Origin: an uncultured Clostridia bacterium
GTDB lineage: Bacteria > Bacillota > Clostridia > Oscillospirales > Ruminococcaceae
Reading direction: 5' to 3'
Length of the DNA stretch: 62,819 nucleotides
Assembly (NCBI GenBank): GCA_947586185.1
Contig: CANPXN010000012.1
Span: 1 to 62,819 of the forward strand
Of the stretch, positions 47,388 to 56,958 are shown piece by piece. Positions within the stretch are counted from its first letter, which is position 1, and the number at the start of each line of letters is the position of its first letter. Made by a program: the position numbers and the translations under genes. The notes under the pieces were generated by a model. It was given only the letters and a program-made list of their open reading frames with translations, was not told the DNA's origin and made no database searches.

Positions 47388-48848
47388 ATGAAACCAGAAC
47401 TTGAAACTGTTAAAAAGCTTGCTGAGGAAAATGAATACAAAACCGTTCCTGTAAGCGCTGAAATCCTTTCAGATGTAAAAACACCTATCGAGGTTCTAAG
47501 GATACTCAAAAATGTGTCCAGTCATTGCTACATTCTGGAATCAGTTTCAGATCATGAAAAATGGGGCAGATACACATTTTTAGGATTTGATCCAAAGCTT
47601 GAAATAACATGTCACGACGGGAATGTTAAAGTAGGCTCACTTAGCTTTACGGGTGAAAATCCTGATAAGTATATAAGGCAGATTCTAAGCGATTACAAAA
47701 GTCCTCGATTTGAATGGCTTCCGCCTTTTACCGGAGGTCTTGTAGGTTATTTTTCCTATGACTATCTGAAATATTCAGAACCAACTCTGAATTTTGACGC
47801 TCCTGATACCGAGCAGTTCAAGGATGTTGACCTTATGCTGTTCGACAAGGTCATTGCATTTGATAACTTCCGTCAAAAAATCGTCCTTATAGTAAATATC
47901 TCACTTAAAGATTATGAAAGCGAATACAATCGTGCTAAGCTTGAGCTTAAAATGCTTGAGGAGCTTATAAGAAACGGAACGCCTAAAAATGAACCTGCCG
48001 GAACCCTCCGTTCAGACTTTAAGCCTATATTTGATAAGGACGTTTACTGCGAAATGGTAAACAAGGCAAAGAGGCACATATATGAGGGGGATATTTTCCA
48101 GATAGTTCTTTCAAACAGACTGGAAGCAGATTTTGAAGGAAGTCTTCTTAATACTTACAGGATACTCCGAACCGTAAACCCATCGCCTTATATGTTCTAT
48201 TTTTCAAGCTCGGATATGGAGGTCGCCGGCGCCTCACCAGAAACACTTGTAAAGCTTGAGAACGGAGTTCTTCACACCTTCCCTCTTGCAGGAACACGTC
48301 CAAGAGGAAAGACAGAGGCTGAGGACAAAAGGCTTGAGGAGGAGCTCCTTGCTGATCCGAAAGAGCTGGCAGAGCATAACATGCTTGTAGACTTAGGAAG
48401 AAATGATATAGGCAGGGTAAGCGAATTTGGTACTGTATGTGTTGAAAAATACCACTGTATTGAAAGATATTCCCACGTAATGCATATAGGCTCAACAGTC
48501 AGAGGTGAGATCGCAAAGGATAAGGACGCTGTTGACGCTTTGCGTTCTGTTCTTCCGGCAGGAACTCTTTCAGGAGCACCAAAAATAAAGGCATGCCAGC
48601 TGATAAATGACCTTGAAAAGAACAAGCGTGGAATTTACGGCGGAGCAATAGGTTATCTTGACTTTACCGGAAATATGGACACATGTATTGCTATAAGAAT
48701 TGCATACAAAAAGAACGGAAAGGTATTTGTACGAAGCGGAGCTGGAATCGTTGCTGATTCTGTTCCGGAAAACGAATGTCAGGAGTGCATAAACAAAGCA
48801 GCGGCAGTTGTTAACGCTCTTAAAAATGCCGGGGAGGTAGACAAATGA
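47388..48848 (+). CDS. trpE: Anthranilate synthase component I
   Basis: 486 residues of the chorismate-binding family: GGLVGYFSYD, GDIFQIVLSNR, AGTRPRGKTEAED and SGAPKIKACQLI. Makes anthranilate from chorismate using ammonia delivered by TrpG. First gene of the operon, 30 nt after the T-box terminator; stop overlaps trpG start (ATGA). Confidence 0.96.
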   Translation: MKPELETVKKLAEENEYKTVPVSAEILSDVKTPIEVLRILKNVSSHCYILESVSDHEKWGRYTFLGFDPKLEITCHDGNVKVGSLSFTGENPDKYIRQILSDYKSPRFEWLPPFTGGLVGYFSYDYLKYSEPTLNFDAPDTEQFKDVDLMLFDKVIAFDNFRQKIVLIVNISLKDYESEYNRAKLELKMLEELIRNGTPKNEPAGTLRSDFKPIFDKDVYCEMVNKAKRHIYEGDIFQIVLSNRLEADFEGSLLNTYRILRTVNPSPYMFYFSSSDMEVAGASPETLVKLENGVLHTFPLAGTRPRGKTEAEDKRLEEELLADPKELAEHNMLVDLGRNDIGRVSEFGTVCVEKYHCIERYSHVMHIGSTVRGEIAKDKDAVDALRSVLPAGTLSGAPKIKACQLINDLEKNKRGIYGGAIGYLDFTGNMDTCIAIRIAYKKNGKVFVRSGAGIVADSVPENECQECINKAAAVVNALKNAGEVDK

Positions 48849-49435
48849 TTCTGTTGATCGACAATTATGATAGTTTTTCATATAACCTTTATCAGCTTAT
48901 AGGCTCAATACGTCAGGATATAAAGGTCATAAGAAATGATGAAATGACTGTTTCAGAAATAGAAGCCCTTGATCCGGACGCAATCATTCTTTCACCCGGT
49001 CCGGGACGTCCGTGCGACGCAGGGGTTTGCATAGATACTGTAAAGCAGCTGGGAGGAAAGATACCGATCCTTGGAGTATGCCTTGGACATCAGTCAATAT
49101 GCGAAGCATACGGAGCGACTATTTCATATGCAAAACAGCTTATGCACGGTAAACAGTCTGAGGTAACAGCGGATAAAAAATGTGTACTCTTTGAAAACTG
49201 TCCTGAAAAATTCCCTGTTGCTCGTTATCATTCACTTGCTGTTGTAAAGGATACTCTTCCGGATTGTCTTAAAATAACAGCCGAAACCGAGGACGGAGAG
49301 GTCATGGCTGTAAAGCACAGCGAATACGAGGTTTACGGAGTTCAGTTCCACCCTGAATCAGTTTTAACACCGGATGGACCTACTATGCTCAGAAGTTTTC
49401 TTAAAACATTAAATGGAGGTAATAACAATGATTGA
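48845..49435 (+). CDS. trpG: Anthranilate synthase component II (glutamine amidotransferase)
   Basis: 196 residues, class I amidotransferase. Catalytic Cys in [11 protein letters not shown] near residue 80 and His/Glu in [24 protein letters not shown] oxyanion region. Probably shared with folate synthesis if no pabA exists. Overlaps trpE by 4 and trpD by 8 nt. Confidence 0.96.
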   Translation: MILLIDNYDSFSYNLYQLIGSIRQDIKVIRNDEMTVSEIEALDPDAIILSPGPGRPCDAGVCIDTVKQLGGKIPILGVCLGHQSICEAYGATISYAKQLMHGKQSEVTADKKCVLFENCPEKFPVARYHSLAVVKDTLPDCLKITAETEDGEVMAVKHSEYEVYGVQFHPESVLTPDGPTMLRSFLKTLNGGNNND

Positions 49436-50444
49436 AAAGGCTATAAAAGATATTGTAGATAAAAAGGACTTGTCCTATGACGAGGCATACGAGGTAATGA
49501 ATGAGATCATGAGCGGCAAAACATCTCAGGTACAGAACGCCGCCTTCCTTGCAGCGCTGTCAACAAAAAGCACAAGGGCAGAAACCATTGACGAAATTTC
49601 CGGCTGTGCCGCAGCTATGCGTGACCATGCTCTTAAAGTTGAACACAATATGGATGTTTTTGAGATCGTGGGAACAGGCGGAGATAATGCAGGAAGCTTT
49701 AACATATCAACAATTTCAGCGATCATTATGGCGGCAGCAGGCGTAAAAGTCGCAAAGCACGGAAATCGTGCGGCATCCTCAAACTGCGGCGCTGCGGACT
49801 GCCTTGAGGCTCTTGGTGTAAACATAAGGCTCGAACCTGAAAAATGCGTTTCTCTCCTTGAGAGCATCGGCATATGTTTCTTCTTTGCACAGACCTACCA
49901 TACATCAATGAAATATGTAGGTTCAATACGCAAAGAGCTTGGAATTCGTACAGTTTTCAATATCTTAGGTCCTCTTACAAATCCGGCTCATCCAACTATG
50001 CAGCTCCTTGGCGTTTATGATGAAATACTAACAGAGCCTCTTGCAAAGGTTCTTTCAAGCCTTGGCGTTAAAAAAGGCATGGTTGTATACGGTCAGAACA
50101 AGCTTGATGAAATATCTGTATGTGCTCCAACTACTGTATGCGAGTTTGACAACGGCAGCTATAAAAGTTATGTGATCGCTCCGGAGGACTATGGTATCGA
50201 AAGATGCACTCCTGAAGACTTAAAAGGCGGCAACCCTAAGGAAAACGCTGATATCGCCATATCAATACTAAACGGCGAGAAAGGCCCAAAAAGAAACGCT
50301 ATTCTTATGAATTCCGGCGCCGGACTATATATAGCAGGTAAAGCTGCTTCAATTGCTGAGGGCATTAAACTTGCAGGTGAAATAATAGATTCCGGAAAGG
50401 CAATGGAGAAGCTTGAACAATTCAGAACAGCATCCAATGCTTAG
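49428..50444 (+). CDS. trpD: Anthranilate phosphoribosyltransferase
   Basis: 338 residues. PRPP-binding [16 protein letters not shown] near residue 78 and [15 protein letters not shown] are diagnostic. ATG 49428 follows GGAGG inside the trpG 3' end (8-nt overlap), indicating translational coupling. Confidence 0.96.
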   Translation: MIEKAIKDIVDKKDLSYDEAYEVMNEIMSGKTSQVQNAAFLAALSTKSTRAETIDEISGCAAAMRDHALKVEHNMDVFEIVGTGGDNAGSFNISTISAIIMAAAGVKVAKHGNRAASSNCGAADCLEALGVNIRLEPEKCVSLLESIGICFFFAQTYHTSMKYVGSIRKELGIRTVFNILGPLTNPAHPTMQLLGVYDEILTEPLAKVLSSLGVKKGMVVYGQNKLDEISVCAPTTVCEFDNGSYKSYVIAPEDYGIERCTPEDLKGGNPKENADIAISILNGEKGPKRNAILMNSGAGLYIAGKAASIAEGIKLAGEIIDSGKAMEKLEQFRTASNA

Positions 50445-50453
50445 GGGGATTTT

Positions 50454-51248
50454 ATGACCGATATACTTAAAACTATTGCAGACCATACTATAATCCGTGT
50501 GGAAAAAGCAAAAAAAAATGTTCCTGCTGAAGAAATAAAAAAACTTGCGCTGTCCTGTGAAACACCCTCCCCTTTCGCATTTGAAAAGGCTCTTTCCGGA
50601 AGTGACATCAGCTTCATATGTGAATGCAAAAAGGCATCTCCGTCAAAGGGCATAATTGCAGAAGACTTTCCTTATCTTGAAATCGCAAAGGAATATGAAA
50701 ATGCAGGTGCGGCATGCATTTCAGTGCTCACTGAACCGGAATGGTTTTTAGGCAGGAACGAGTATTTGAAGGAGATCTCAGAAAAAGTTTCAATACCGTG
50801 CATTAGAAAAGACTTTGTTGTTGATGAATATATGATATATGAAGCCAAAACACTGGGAGCATCGGCAGTACTTCTCATATGCTCAATTTTAGAGGAAAGC
50901 CGTATCAAGGAATACATTAAAATATGCGACAGCCTTGGACTCTCAGCTCTTGTAGAGGCTCACAATGAGGACGAAATATATTCTGCACTTAAAGCTGGTG
51001 CCAGAATTATTGGTGTCAATAACAGAAACCTAAGGGACTTTACTGTTGATGTAGGAAATAGTCAAAGACTTCGCAGTCTTGTTCCCGACTCAGTATTGTT
51101 TGTAGCTGAAAGCGGAATAAAAACTGCCAGTGATATTAATACTCTCAGAAAAGCCGGAGTCAATGCGGTCTTAATTGGAGAAACTCTTATGAAAGCCGAT
51201 AACAAAAAGGCTATGCTTGATTCTCTCAGAGGTAAAGAAAATGGCTAA
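50454..51248 (+). CDS. trpC: Indole-3-glycerol phosphate synthase
   Basis: 264-residue TIM barrel with FICECKKASPSKG near residue 52, IRKDFVVDEYMI, GVNNRNLRDF and ESGIKT. Monofunctional (not fused to TrpF). Start follows AGGGGG. Confidence 0.96.
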   Translation: MTDILKTIADHTIIRVEKAKKNVPAEEIKKLALSCETPSPFAFEKALSGSDISFICECKKASPSKGIIAEDFPYLEIAKEYENAGAACISVLTEPEWFLGRNEYLKEISEKVSIPCIRKDFVVDEYMIYEAKTLGASAVLLICSILEESRIKEYIKICDSLGLSALVEAHNEDEIYSALKAGARIIGVNNRNLRDFTVDVGNSQRLRSLVPDSVLFVAESGIKTASDINTLRKAGVNAVLIGETLMKADNKKAMLDSLRGKENG

Positions 51249-51846
51249 AATAAAAATATGCGGTCTTTGTCGGACGGAAGATATTGAATATGCAAATACC
51301 GTATTTCCAGACTATATCGGATTTATATTTGCTCTAAACAGAGCACGTACTGTTTCTATGCAGGAAGCTTTGGTTTTAAAAAGCAAACTGAGATCAGAAA
51401 TAATTCCTGTAGGCGTATTTTTAAATCAGGACATGGAATATATAAAAGCTATTGCAGATAAAAAAATAATCGAAGCTATTCAGCTTCATGGAAGTGAGGA
51501 CGAAAATTTTATCCTCAATTTAAAAAAGCAGCTAAAGCTTCCGATAATCAAGGCTTTCAGCATTACATGCAAAGAAGACGTCGAAAAAGCGTGTTCCTCA
51601 TCTGCCGACTATATTATGCTTGACAATAAATCTCCCGGTAGCGGTCAGAGCTTTGACTGGACGCTTATAAAAGGAATGAACCGTCCGTTTTTCCTTGCAG
51701 GAGGACTTTCTGCTGAAAATATTAAAGAGGCTCTTACTATAGAACCCTATGCTGTGGACGTAAGCTCAGGGGTTGAAACGAATGGGAAAAAGGACCTTTC
51801 AAAAATGAAAGCCTTTACAGATATTATAAGAAAAATTGCGCCGTAA
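51241..51846 (+). CDS. trpF: Phosphoribosylanthranilate isomerase
   Basis: 201 residues: [40 protein letters not shown] and [13 protein letters not shown]. The start at 51241 overlaps the trpC stop by 8 nt (ATGGCTAA) and matches the family N-terminus. Confidence 0.96.
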   Translation: MAKIKICGLCRTEDIEYANTVFPDYIGFIFALNRARTVSMQEALVLKSKLRSEIIPVGVFLNQDMEYIKAIADKKIIEAIQLHGSEDENFILNLKKQLKLPIIKAFSITCKEDVEKACSSSADYIMLDNKSPGSGQSFDWTLIKGMNRPFFLAGGLSAENIKEALTIEPYAVDVSSGVETNGKKDLSKMKAFTDIIRKIAP

Positions 51847-51872
51847 CTGTTAACGGCAGATTGGAGATAGAT

Positions 51873-53063
51873 ATGAATAAATCAAGAGGACGTTTCGGAG
51901 TTCATGGCGGTCAGTATATACCGGAAACTCTTATGAACGCCGTTATAGAGCTTGAAGAAGCTTATGTCCATTACAAGAACGATCCTGAGTTCAACAAAGA
52001 GCTTACAGCGCTTTTGAACGAATATGCAGGACGTCCGAGCAGACTTTACTATGCGGAAAAAATGACAAAGGACCTTGGTGGAGCTAAAATTTATCTCAAA
52101 CGTGAGGATCTGAATCACACCGGCTCACACAAAATCAACAATGTACTGGGTCAGGCACTCCTTGCTAAAAAAATGGGCAAAACCCGTCTTATTGCAGAAA
52201 CAGGTGCAGGACAGCATGGCGTTGCAACAGCTACGGCTGCGGCGCTTATGGGTATGGAATGCGTTGTTTTCATGGGCAAGGAGGATACGATCCGTCAGGC
52301 ACTGAATGTTTACAGAATGCGACTTTTAGGCGCAGAGGTTATTCCGGTAACTTCCGGTACGGCTACACTAAAGGATGCTGTGTCCGCAGCTATGCGTGAA
52401 TGGACCAGCCGAATTGACGATACACATTACTGTCTTGGTTCTGTTATGGGACCTCATCCCTTCCCGACAATTGTCCGTGATTTTCAATCTTTTATTTCTA
52501 AGGAAATAAAAGAACAGATTCTTGAAAAGGAAGGAAGACTTCCTGACGCTGTTTTAGCATGCGTTGGCGGCGGAAGTAATGCAATGGGTTCATTTTACAA
52601 TTTTATCGAAGACAAGGACGTTAGGCTTATAGGCTGCGAGGCAGCCGGAAGAGGTATTGACACCTTTGAAACCGCAGCTACAATAAATACAGGAAGACTT
52701 GGCATATTCCACGGCATGAAATCCTATTTCTGCCAGAATGAATATGGTCAGATCGCTCCGGTATACTCAATTTCAGCAGGACTTGACTATCCGGGAATAG
52801 GTCCGGAACACGCATATCTTCACGATACCGGACGTGCAGAATACGTTGCAGTAACTGACGAAGAGGCAGTTAACGCCTTTGAATATCTGAGCAGAACTGA
52901 GGGAATAATCCCTGCTATCGAAAGCGCACATGCCGTTGCACATGCAATGAAGCTTGCACCGGAGCTTTCAAAGGACAAAGTGATCGTAATAACCATTTCC
53001 GGCAGAGGCGATAAGGACTGCGCTGCAATTGCAAGATACAGAGGAGAGAACATCTATGAGTAA
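51873..53063 (+). CDS. trpB: Tryptophan synthase beta chain
   Basis: 396 residues, PLP enzyme. PLP lysine in [18 protein letters not shown] near residue 83, phosphate loop [12 protein letters not shown]. TrpB1-type length, suited to TrpA pairing. ATG 51873 lies 7 nt after GGAG; a TTG at 51861 is rejected. Confidence 0.96.
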   Translation: MNKSRGRFGVHGGQYIPETLMNAVIELEEAYVHYKNDPEFNKELTALLNEYAGRPSRLYYAEKMTKDLGGAKIYLKREDLNHTGSHKINNVLGQALLAKKMGKTRLIAETGAGQHGVATATAAALMGMECVVFMGKEDTIRQALNVYRMRLLGAEVIPVTSGTATLKDAVSAAMREWTSRIDDTHYCLGSVMGPHPFPTIVRDFQSFISKEIKEQILEKEGRLPDAVLACVGGGSNAMGSFYNFIEDKDVRLIGCEAAGRGIDTFETAATINTGRLGIFHGMKSYFCQNEYGQIAPVYSISAGLDYPGIGPEHAYLHDTGRAEYVAVTDEEAVNAFEYLSRTEGIIPAIESAHAVAHAMKLAPELSKDKVIVITISGRGDKDCAAIARYRGENIYE

Positions 53064-53823
53064 TATTTCTAAAGCATTTGAAAATGGTAAAGCGTTTATA
53101 CCTTTTATAACCTGCGGTGACCCGGACCTTGAAACCTCCGCAAAAATAATTCGTTCAATGGCACAGGCAGGCGCAGACCTGATCGAGCTTGGCATTCCCT
53201 TTTCAGACCCTACCGCAGAAGGTCCTGTGATTCAGGAAGCAAGTCTTCGTGCTCTTTCAGCCGGCACCACTACAGATAAGGTTATGGACCTCGTCCGTGA
53301 ATTAAGAAAAGACCTTTTTACTCCTATGGTATTCATGACCTATGCAAACGTTGTATTTTCATATGGAGCTGAAAAATTTATAAAAACATGTTCTGAAATC
53401 GGAATTGACGGAATGATAATTCCTGACCTCCCTTTTGAAGAAAAAGAAGAGTTTCAACCGCTATGCAAAAAATACGGTGTTGATCTAATTTCCTTTATTG
53501 CACCGACATCCGAAAACCGTATTGCTATGATTGCAAAGGAGGCCTCCGGCTTTATATACATAATATCAAGCCTTGGCGTTACCGGAACAAGAAGCGAAAT
53601 CACTACGGATATTGCATCTATCACTAAGGTTATAAGGGAAAACACATCTGTACCATGTGCAGTCGGCTTCGGGATATCTACTCCTCAGCAGGCAACAAAA
53701 ATGGCATCCGTTTCTGATGGAGCAATTGTCGGCTCTGCGATTGTAAAAATTATTGCAAAGTATGGTAAAGACGCTCCTGAACATGTTAAGGAATTTGTAA
53801 AATCAATGAAAGATGCAATGTGA
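53056..53823 (+). CDS. trpA: Tryptophan synthase alpha chain
   Basis: 255-residue TIM barrel: [15 protein letters not shown], catalytic Glu in [22 protein letters not shown] and [11 protein letters not shown]. Last trp gene; overlaps trpB stop by 8 nt (ATGAGTAA). Confidence 0.96.
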   Translation: MSNISKAFENGKAFIPFITCGDPDLETSAKIIRSMAQAGADLIELGIPFSDPTAEGPVIQEASLRALSAGTTTDKVMDLVRELRKDLFTPMVFMTYANVVFSYGAEKFIKTCSEIGIDGMIIPDLPFEEKEEFQPLCKKYGVDLISFIAPTSENRIAMIAKEASGFIYIISSLGVTGTRSEITTDIASITKVIRENTSVPCAVGFGISTPQQATKMASVSDGAIVGSAIVKIIAKYGKDAPEHVKEFVKSMKDAM

Positions 53824-53917
53824 AAATTATTATGAATCGGCTTTATGTTCACCATATGTTTAAATGCTATAGTTAGTGAATATGTAAGAATCATAAATAT
53901 ATATCTTTATAAAGCAA

Positions 53918-53963
53918 TGGCTCTTTCTCAAATTTTGTTTATGCAAAATTCAGGAAAGAGCCA
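53918..53963. terminator. Bidirectional terminator between trp operon and lipoprotein gene
   Basis: TGGCTCTTTC and GAAAGAGCCA (10 bp) enclose an inner AATTTTG/CAAAATT stem. Serves the convergent trpA and lipoprotein genes. Confidence 0.8.
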
Positions 53964-53986
53964 CAATTATATATACCGGTCAGGAA

Positions 53987-54451
53987 TTATTCTGCAGGCA
54001 CAAATGGCAGTTCAATTATATCATCTTTAGTAACAGCAGTAGTTGTTGAAGTTGTATGAACTTTGGAGCTTTCAAATGTAGCAGTAGTAACCTCCGATTT
54101 GGATTTCTGACCTTCATCGTTCATTACCGGCAGTTCTTCCTGTTTAGCATATCCCGAAGAAGCGTTTCCATGATTTTTATTTTCAGCTGGAACTGTAGTA
54201 ACATGTCCTGATTTTTCCTCAAAAACAACAACAGTTGTTGTACTTTTAACTATATATTCTTTTTTAGAAGTTCCCAACAGAGTTTCGGAATCTTTCTTAT
54301 CTTCCAATTCGTTTTCAAACCCCTCATCAGAAACTTTTGTTACGACAGCAGCAGACATATCAGAACTGCTTTCTGATTCTTTATCCGGTTTATCGCTGCA
54401 TCCTGTAAGCATAAGCGCTGATGCAATAAAAATAACATATATTTTCTTCAT
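53987..54451 (-). CDS. Lipoprotein with Ser/Thr-rich body
   Basis: 154 residues. Lipoprotein signal peptide with lipobox LTGC (Cys18). The mature part is low complexity, rich in Thr, Ser, Glu and Lys, with two similar Thr-rich stretches (VKSTTTVVVFEEK and HTTSTTTAV). No enzymatic motif. Third gene of the unit after the surface protein and the 39-residue peptide, separated from the latter by a hairpin. Could be an immunity or surface-display factor, but that is conjecture. Confidence 0.75.
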   Translation of the reverse strand: MKKIYVIFIASALMLTGCSDKPDKESESSSDMSAAVVTKVSDEGFENELEDKKDSETLLGTSKKEYIVKSTTTVVVFEEKSGHVTTVPAENKNHGNASSGYAKQEELPVMNDEGQKSKSEVTTATFESSKVHTTSTTTAVTKDDIIELPFVPAE

Positions 54452-54469
54452 AAATACTCCTTGTTATGG

Positions 54470-54502
54470 AAACAGACGCCGCTTTGCACGACGTCCGTTT
54501 AT
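54470..54502 (-). other. Hairpin between small peptide gene and lipoprotein gene
   Basis: On the minus strand AAACGGACG and CGTCTGTTT pair over 9 bp (one G-U) around a 13-nt loop. There is no T run after it, so it is more likely a processing or stability element than a terminator. Confidence 0.5.
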
Positions 54503-54517
54503 CTTATTTTCATTTTT

Positions 54518-54637
54518 TTACTGGATTTCGGTTTCGTTATCGTCTGGAGTAAATTGAATATCGCCACTTGTGGTAATTACGTCCTCGCAATCGAACTCAA
54601 CTATTTCCATTTCCGGTGCTGTGTATTTTTCTTTCAT
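54518..54637 (-). CDS. 39-residue RiPP precursor-like peptide
   Basis: Small ORF behind a strong site (AAAGGGGG, 9 nt before ATG), 15 nt after the stop of the 729-residue surface protein. The N-terminal half has Tyr5-x-x-Pro8-x-Met10 and the stretch EDVITTSG (18-25). This resembles lasso-peptide leaders, which need Tyr-x-x-Pro-x-Leu for the PqqD-like protein and Thr at -2. If the core begins at Gly25 (Thr23 at -2) it is 15 residues, GDIQFTPDDNETEIQ, with Asp at core positions 8 and 9 suitable for a macrolactam. The peptide is acidic with one Cys (17) in the leader. A PqqD protein, kinase, peptidase and exporter are encoded upstream, but lasso cyclase is not seen. A non-RiPP small protein cannot be excluded. 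Confidence 0.7.
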   Translation of the reverse strand: MKEKYTAPEMEIVEFDCEDVITTSGDIQFTPDDNETEIQ

Positions 54638-54652
54638 CAAAATCATCCCCCT

Positions 54653-56842
54653 TTAACTGTAAGCACTAACATATTTATTTGCCGCATCGCCATATAAATA
54701 CAGAGATTTGCAAAGGTTTTTCAAACTTTCACTTGCATTATCATTACTCAATACCGAATAAACATAACTCATCGGACTATATGAAATTTTATAGTCGCCA
54801 ATTGAAACTTCCTGGGCTGTATCAAGGTTTGATGCAGAAATATTCGCAATGTCTATATAATAGCAATCACCTTTATTTCCCGTGAAGTTGTATCCGCTTA
54901 CATCCGTTCCCTTTGCCACTTTGAAGTAATGACGCAATGTCGTTTCGGACTCCAGTAAAAGGCTTGAACCGTAATAGGTAATACCAGCAGGCAGCGTGCC
55001 TGTTTCAACCTTTTTATATGCGGACACATTTTCAGCTGTGACATTTTTCATTCCTTCGTTTTCCTTAATTGTTGAACCGCTGAAATATGCCTTTGCATAA
55101 TTGCCATAAAACAGCATATATGCAACGAAAGCTTTTCTTATTGGTTCGCGATCCATATTAATATCTTGAATAATGTAAGAGGCATATTCTCTAACAGAGT
55201 AGGTATAAACTGTTCCTTTTGTACCGTTACCAAGAACGATCTGTGCTGTTATATCGTCGGCCATTTCCTTTGCAGCAACCTCGCAGGAGAACACGTGATA
55301 TGTCTTTCCGTTTACCATGTCGGTCTTAGCATCGCTTACCTTCACTTGTGGAGTATCACCATTCGGAAGAGTGAACTGCATGTATGCATCCTTATCTGCA
55401 ATCACACTCTCGTCAAGACCCATATAGAAATTAACGCCAATATTGCCACCCAGACTAAGAGAGTAGCCTGCCAATTGTGCGCCTATTCCGTCCTCGTATG
55501 AGCCGCAGGCTGTGCATACGCCGCTGTCGTAGACATGGTCTGCTATATTGGCAGGGTTCCCTATATCAACAGTTAATGTTGTGTTACAGCCAGCTTTTAT
55601 TGTTCCTTGGTTACTAATAGTTGAACCTGTTCCCTTGATTATTTTTGCGCCGTTTTGTAAAGTCAGCACAGCACCCGATCTCACAACAAGTGCAGTGTTA
55701 TCAGGAATTGTATAATCCTCAGTCCAAGTCATATCTGAACAAATCTCGATTCGGCCAGGTGCTGAACTTATAATACCTTGGATCGTTGCTCCCTCGTTAA
55801 TCAAGACTTTGTTATTCATTATAGGATCTTCTATCATAAAAATACTTTGATCTTTAGACATAAGAAAGGAATTCTGGTCAATTTTAAGGCGATAATCATT
55901 TGGTCCGCCGAGATATGCCTTTATTCCGCTTTTACAATCAAAATTTATAATTGAACCGGTAATAGTTGTACTTCCATGTATGTATCCATTGTTGAAATAG
56001 CAGCCAACGTTAATTCCGCTGGAAGCACTGGACAAAGACAAGTTGCTGTCTTTAATTGTACAGAATGTGGATTCCTTGCCAATTCCCACAGCAGCAATTG
56101 CCGGATATTCAAACGGTACAAGAATACCGTTATCATATTTTTTCATAGAAGCTTCTACCCTACTGTTAGTAATGGAAATACCACCGTTTGCGTATAGCGC
56201 TGAAAATGCTGATCCCTCCGCAATAACATTTATTTCCATATTACAGGATTCAACTGTAATGACATTATCTGCAATAAATCCATTGTTTGTTGTACTCCTA
56301 AGATTAACTCCCAAAAGCGTAAGATTATTAGTGGTTGCTACAAGACAATCGCAGTCTGATACATACAGCATATCTCCGCCATTATCAGCCGATTTTATAG
56401 TTACATCTACATTTTCACTGTATATAGCATAAAACCCTTCTATCTTACATGTACCTTTTATCGCTATTGTCATATCACCTTCAAATTCTATAGCACGCAG
56501 ACTGCTGTTGCCGGTATTATTTGAAACAGTTACATTATCAAGCGTAAGTACTTTTGCTTCACTGTCATAGCTTACTCCGTTTGTGTTTGTAAACTCGCTT
56601 GTCAAATCAATTGAACCTTCAAATTGGTTTGTAGTTGTAACGTCAGTTGAATTTGTAGAATCAACTGCACCTACTGTAATTTCTGCACCTAAATCAAATG
56701 CATTGTCTGACGGAAACGCTGCCACAGTAAAGAGCATTGCCGCCGCAGATAGGACTGCAATCGCATGTTTGTGCAATTTACATAAACGTAACCGTTTATG
56801 CCCCCCCTCGTTGTTCAAAATGCCAAATCGTTTACTTTTCAT
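54653..56842 (-). CDS. Large secreted protein with beta-helix-like region
   Basis: 729 residues. Long basic n-region then a hydrophobic segment (HAIAVLSAAAMLFTVAAF, about residues 27-44) acts as signal peptide. Residues about 75-420 hold short repeated strands typical of parallel beta-helix surface proteins (LTLDNVTVSNNTG, VITVESCNMEINV, ITNSRVEAS). A CxxCG linker (CTACGSYEDG) precedes a C-terminal domain starting LAGYSLSLGGNIGVNFYMGL that is common in Ruminococcus secreted proteins. No LPXTG or dockerin seen. Seven G in a row at codons 12-14 could slip. It has its own promoter and leads the unit containing the small peptide. Confidence 0.75.
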   Translation of the reverse strand: MKSKRFGILNNEGGHKRLRLCKLHKHAIAVLSAAAMLFTVAAFPSDNAFDLGAEITVGAVDSTNSTDVTTTNQFEGSIDLTSEFTNTNGVSYDSEAKVLTLDNVTVSNNTGNSSLRAIEFEGDMTIAIKGTCKIEGFYAIYSENVDVTIKSADNGGDMLYVSDCDCLVATTNNLTLLGVNLRSTTNNGFIADNVITVESCNMEINVIAEGSAFSALYANGGISITNSRVEASMKKYDNGILVPFEYPAIAAVGIGKESTFCTIKDSNLSLSSASSGINVGCYFNNGYIHGSTTITGSIINFDCKSGIKAYLGGPNDYRLKIDQNSFLMSKDQSIFMIEDPIMNNKVLINEGATIQGIISSAPGRIEICSDMTWTEDYTIPDNTALVVRSGAVLTLQNGAKIIKGTGSTISNQGTIKAGCNTTLTVDIGNPANIADHVYDSGVCTACGSYEDGIGAQLAGYSLSLGGNIGVNFYMGLDESVIADKDAYMQFTLPNGDTPQVKVSDAKTDMVNGKTYHVFSCEVAAKEMADDITAQIVLGNGTKGTVYTYSVREYASYIIQDINMDREPIRKAFVAYMLFYGNYAKAYFSGSTIKENEGMKNVTAENVSAYKKVETGTLPAGITYYGSSLLLESETTLRHYFKVAKGTDVSGYNFTGNKGDCYYIDIANISASNLDTAQEVSIGDYKISYSPMSYVYSVLSNDNASESLKNLCKSLYLYGDAANKYVSAYS

Positions 56843-56880
56843 AAATTTCCTCCTGCCTGTTTTTTGGAAACATATTTAAC

Positions 56881-56910
56881 ATTATACTACATAAATTTAC
56901 ATGTTGTCAA
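56881..56910 (-). promoter_or_regulatory. Promoter of the surface protein / peptide / lipoprotein unit
   Basis: Perfect minus-strand TTGACA and TATAAT with an 18-nt spacer that contains the imperfect palindrome ACATGTAAATTTATGT, a possible operator. A weak hairpin (TCAGATT/AATCTGA) lies upstream near 56930-56956 and may end the upstream transcript. Confidence 0.75.
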
Positions 56911-56958
56911 GTGATAATCTACACAAACATCAGATTGACGAATAAAAATCTGATTTTT

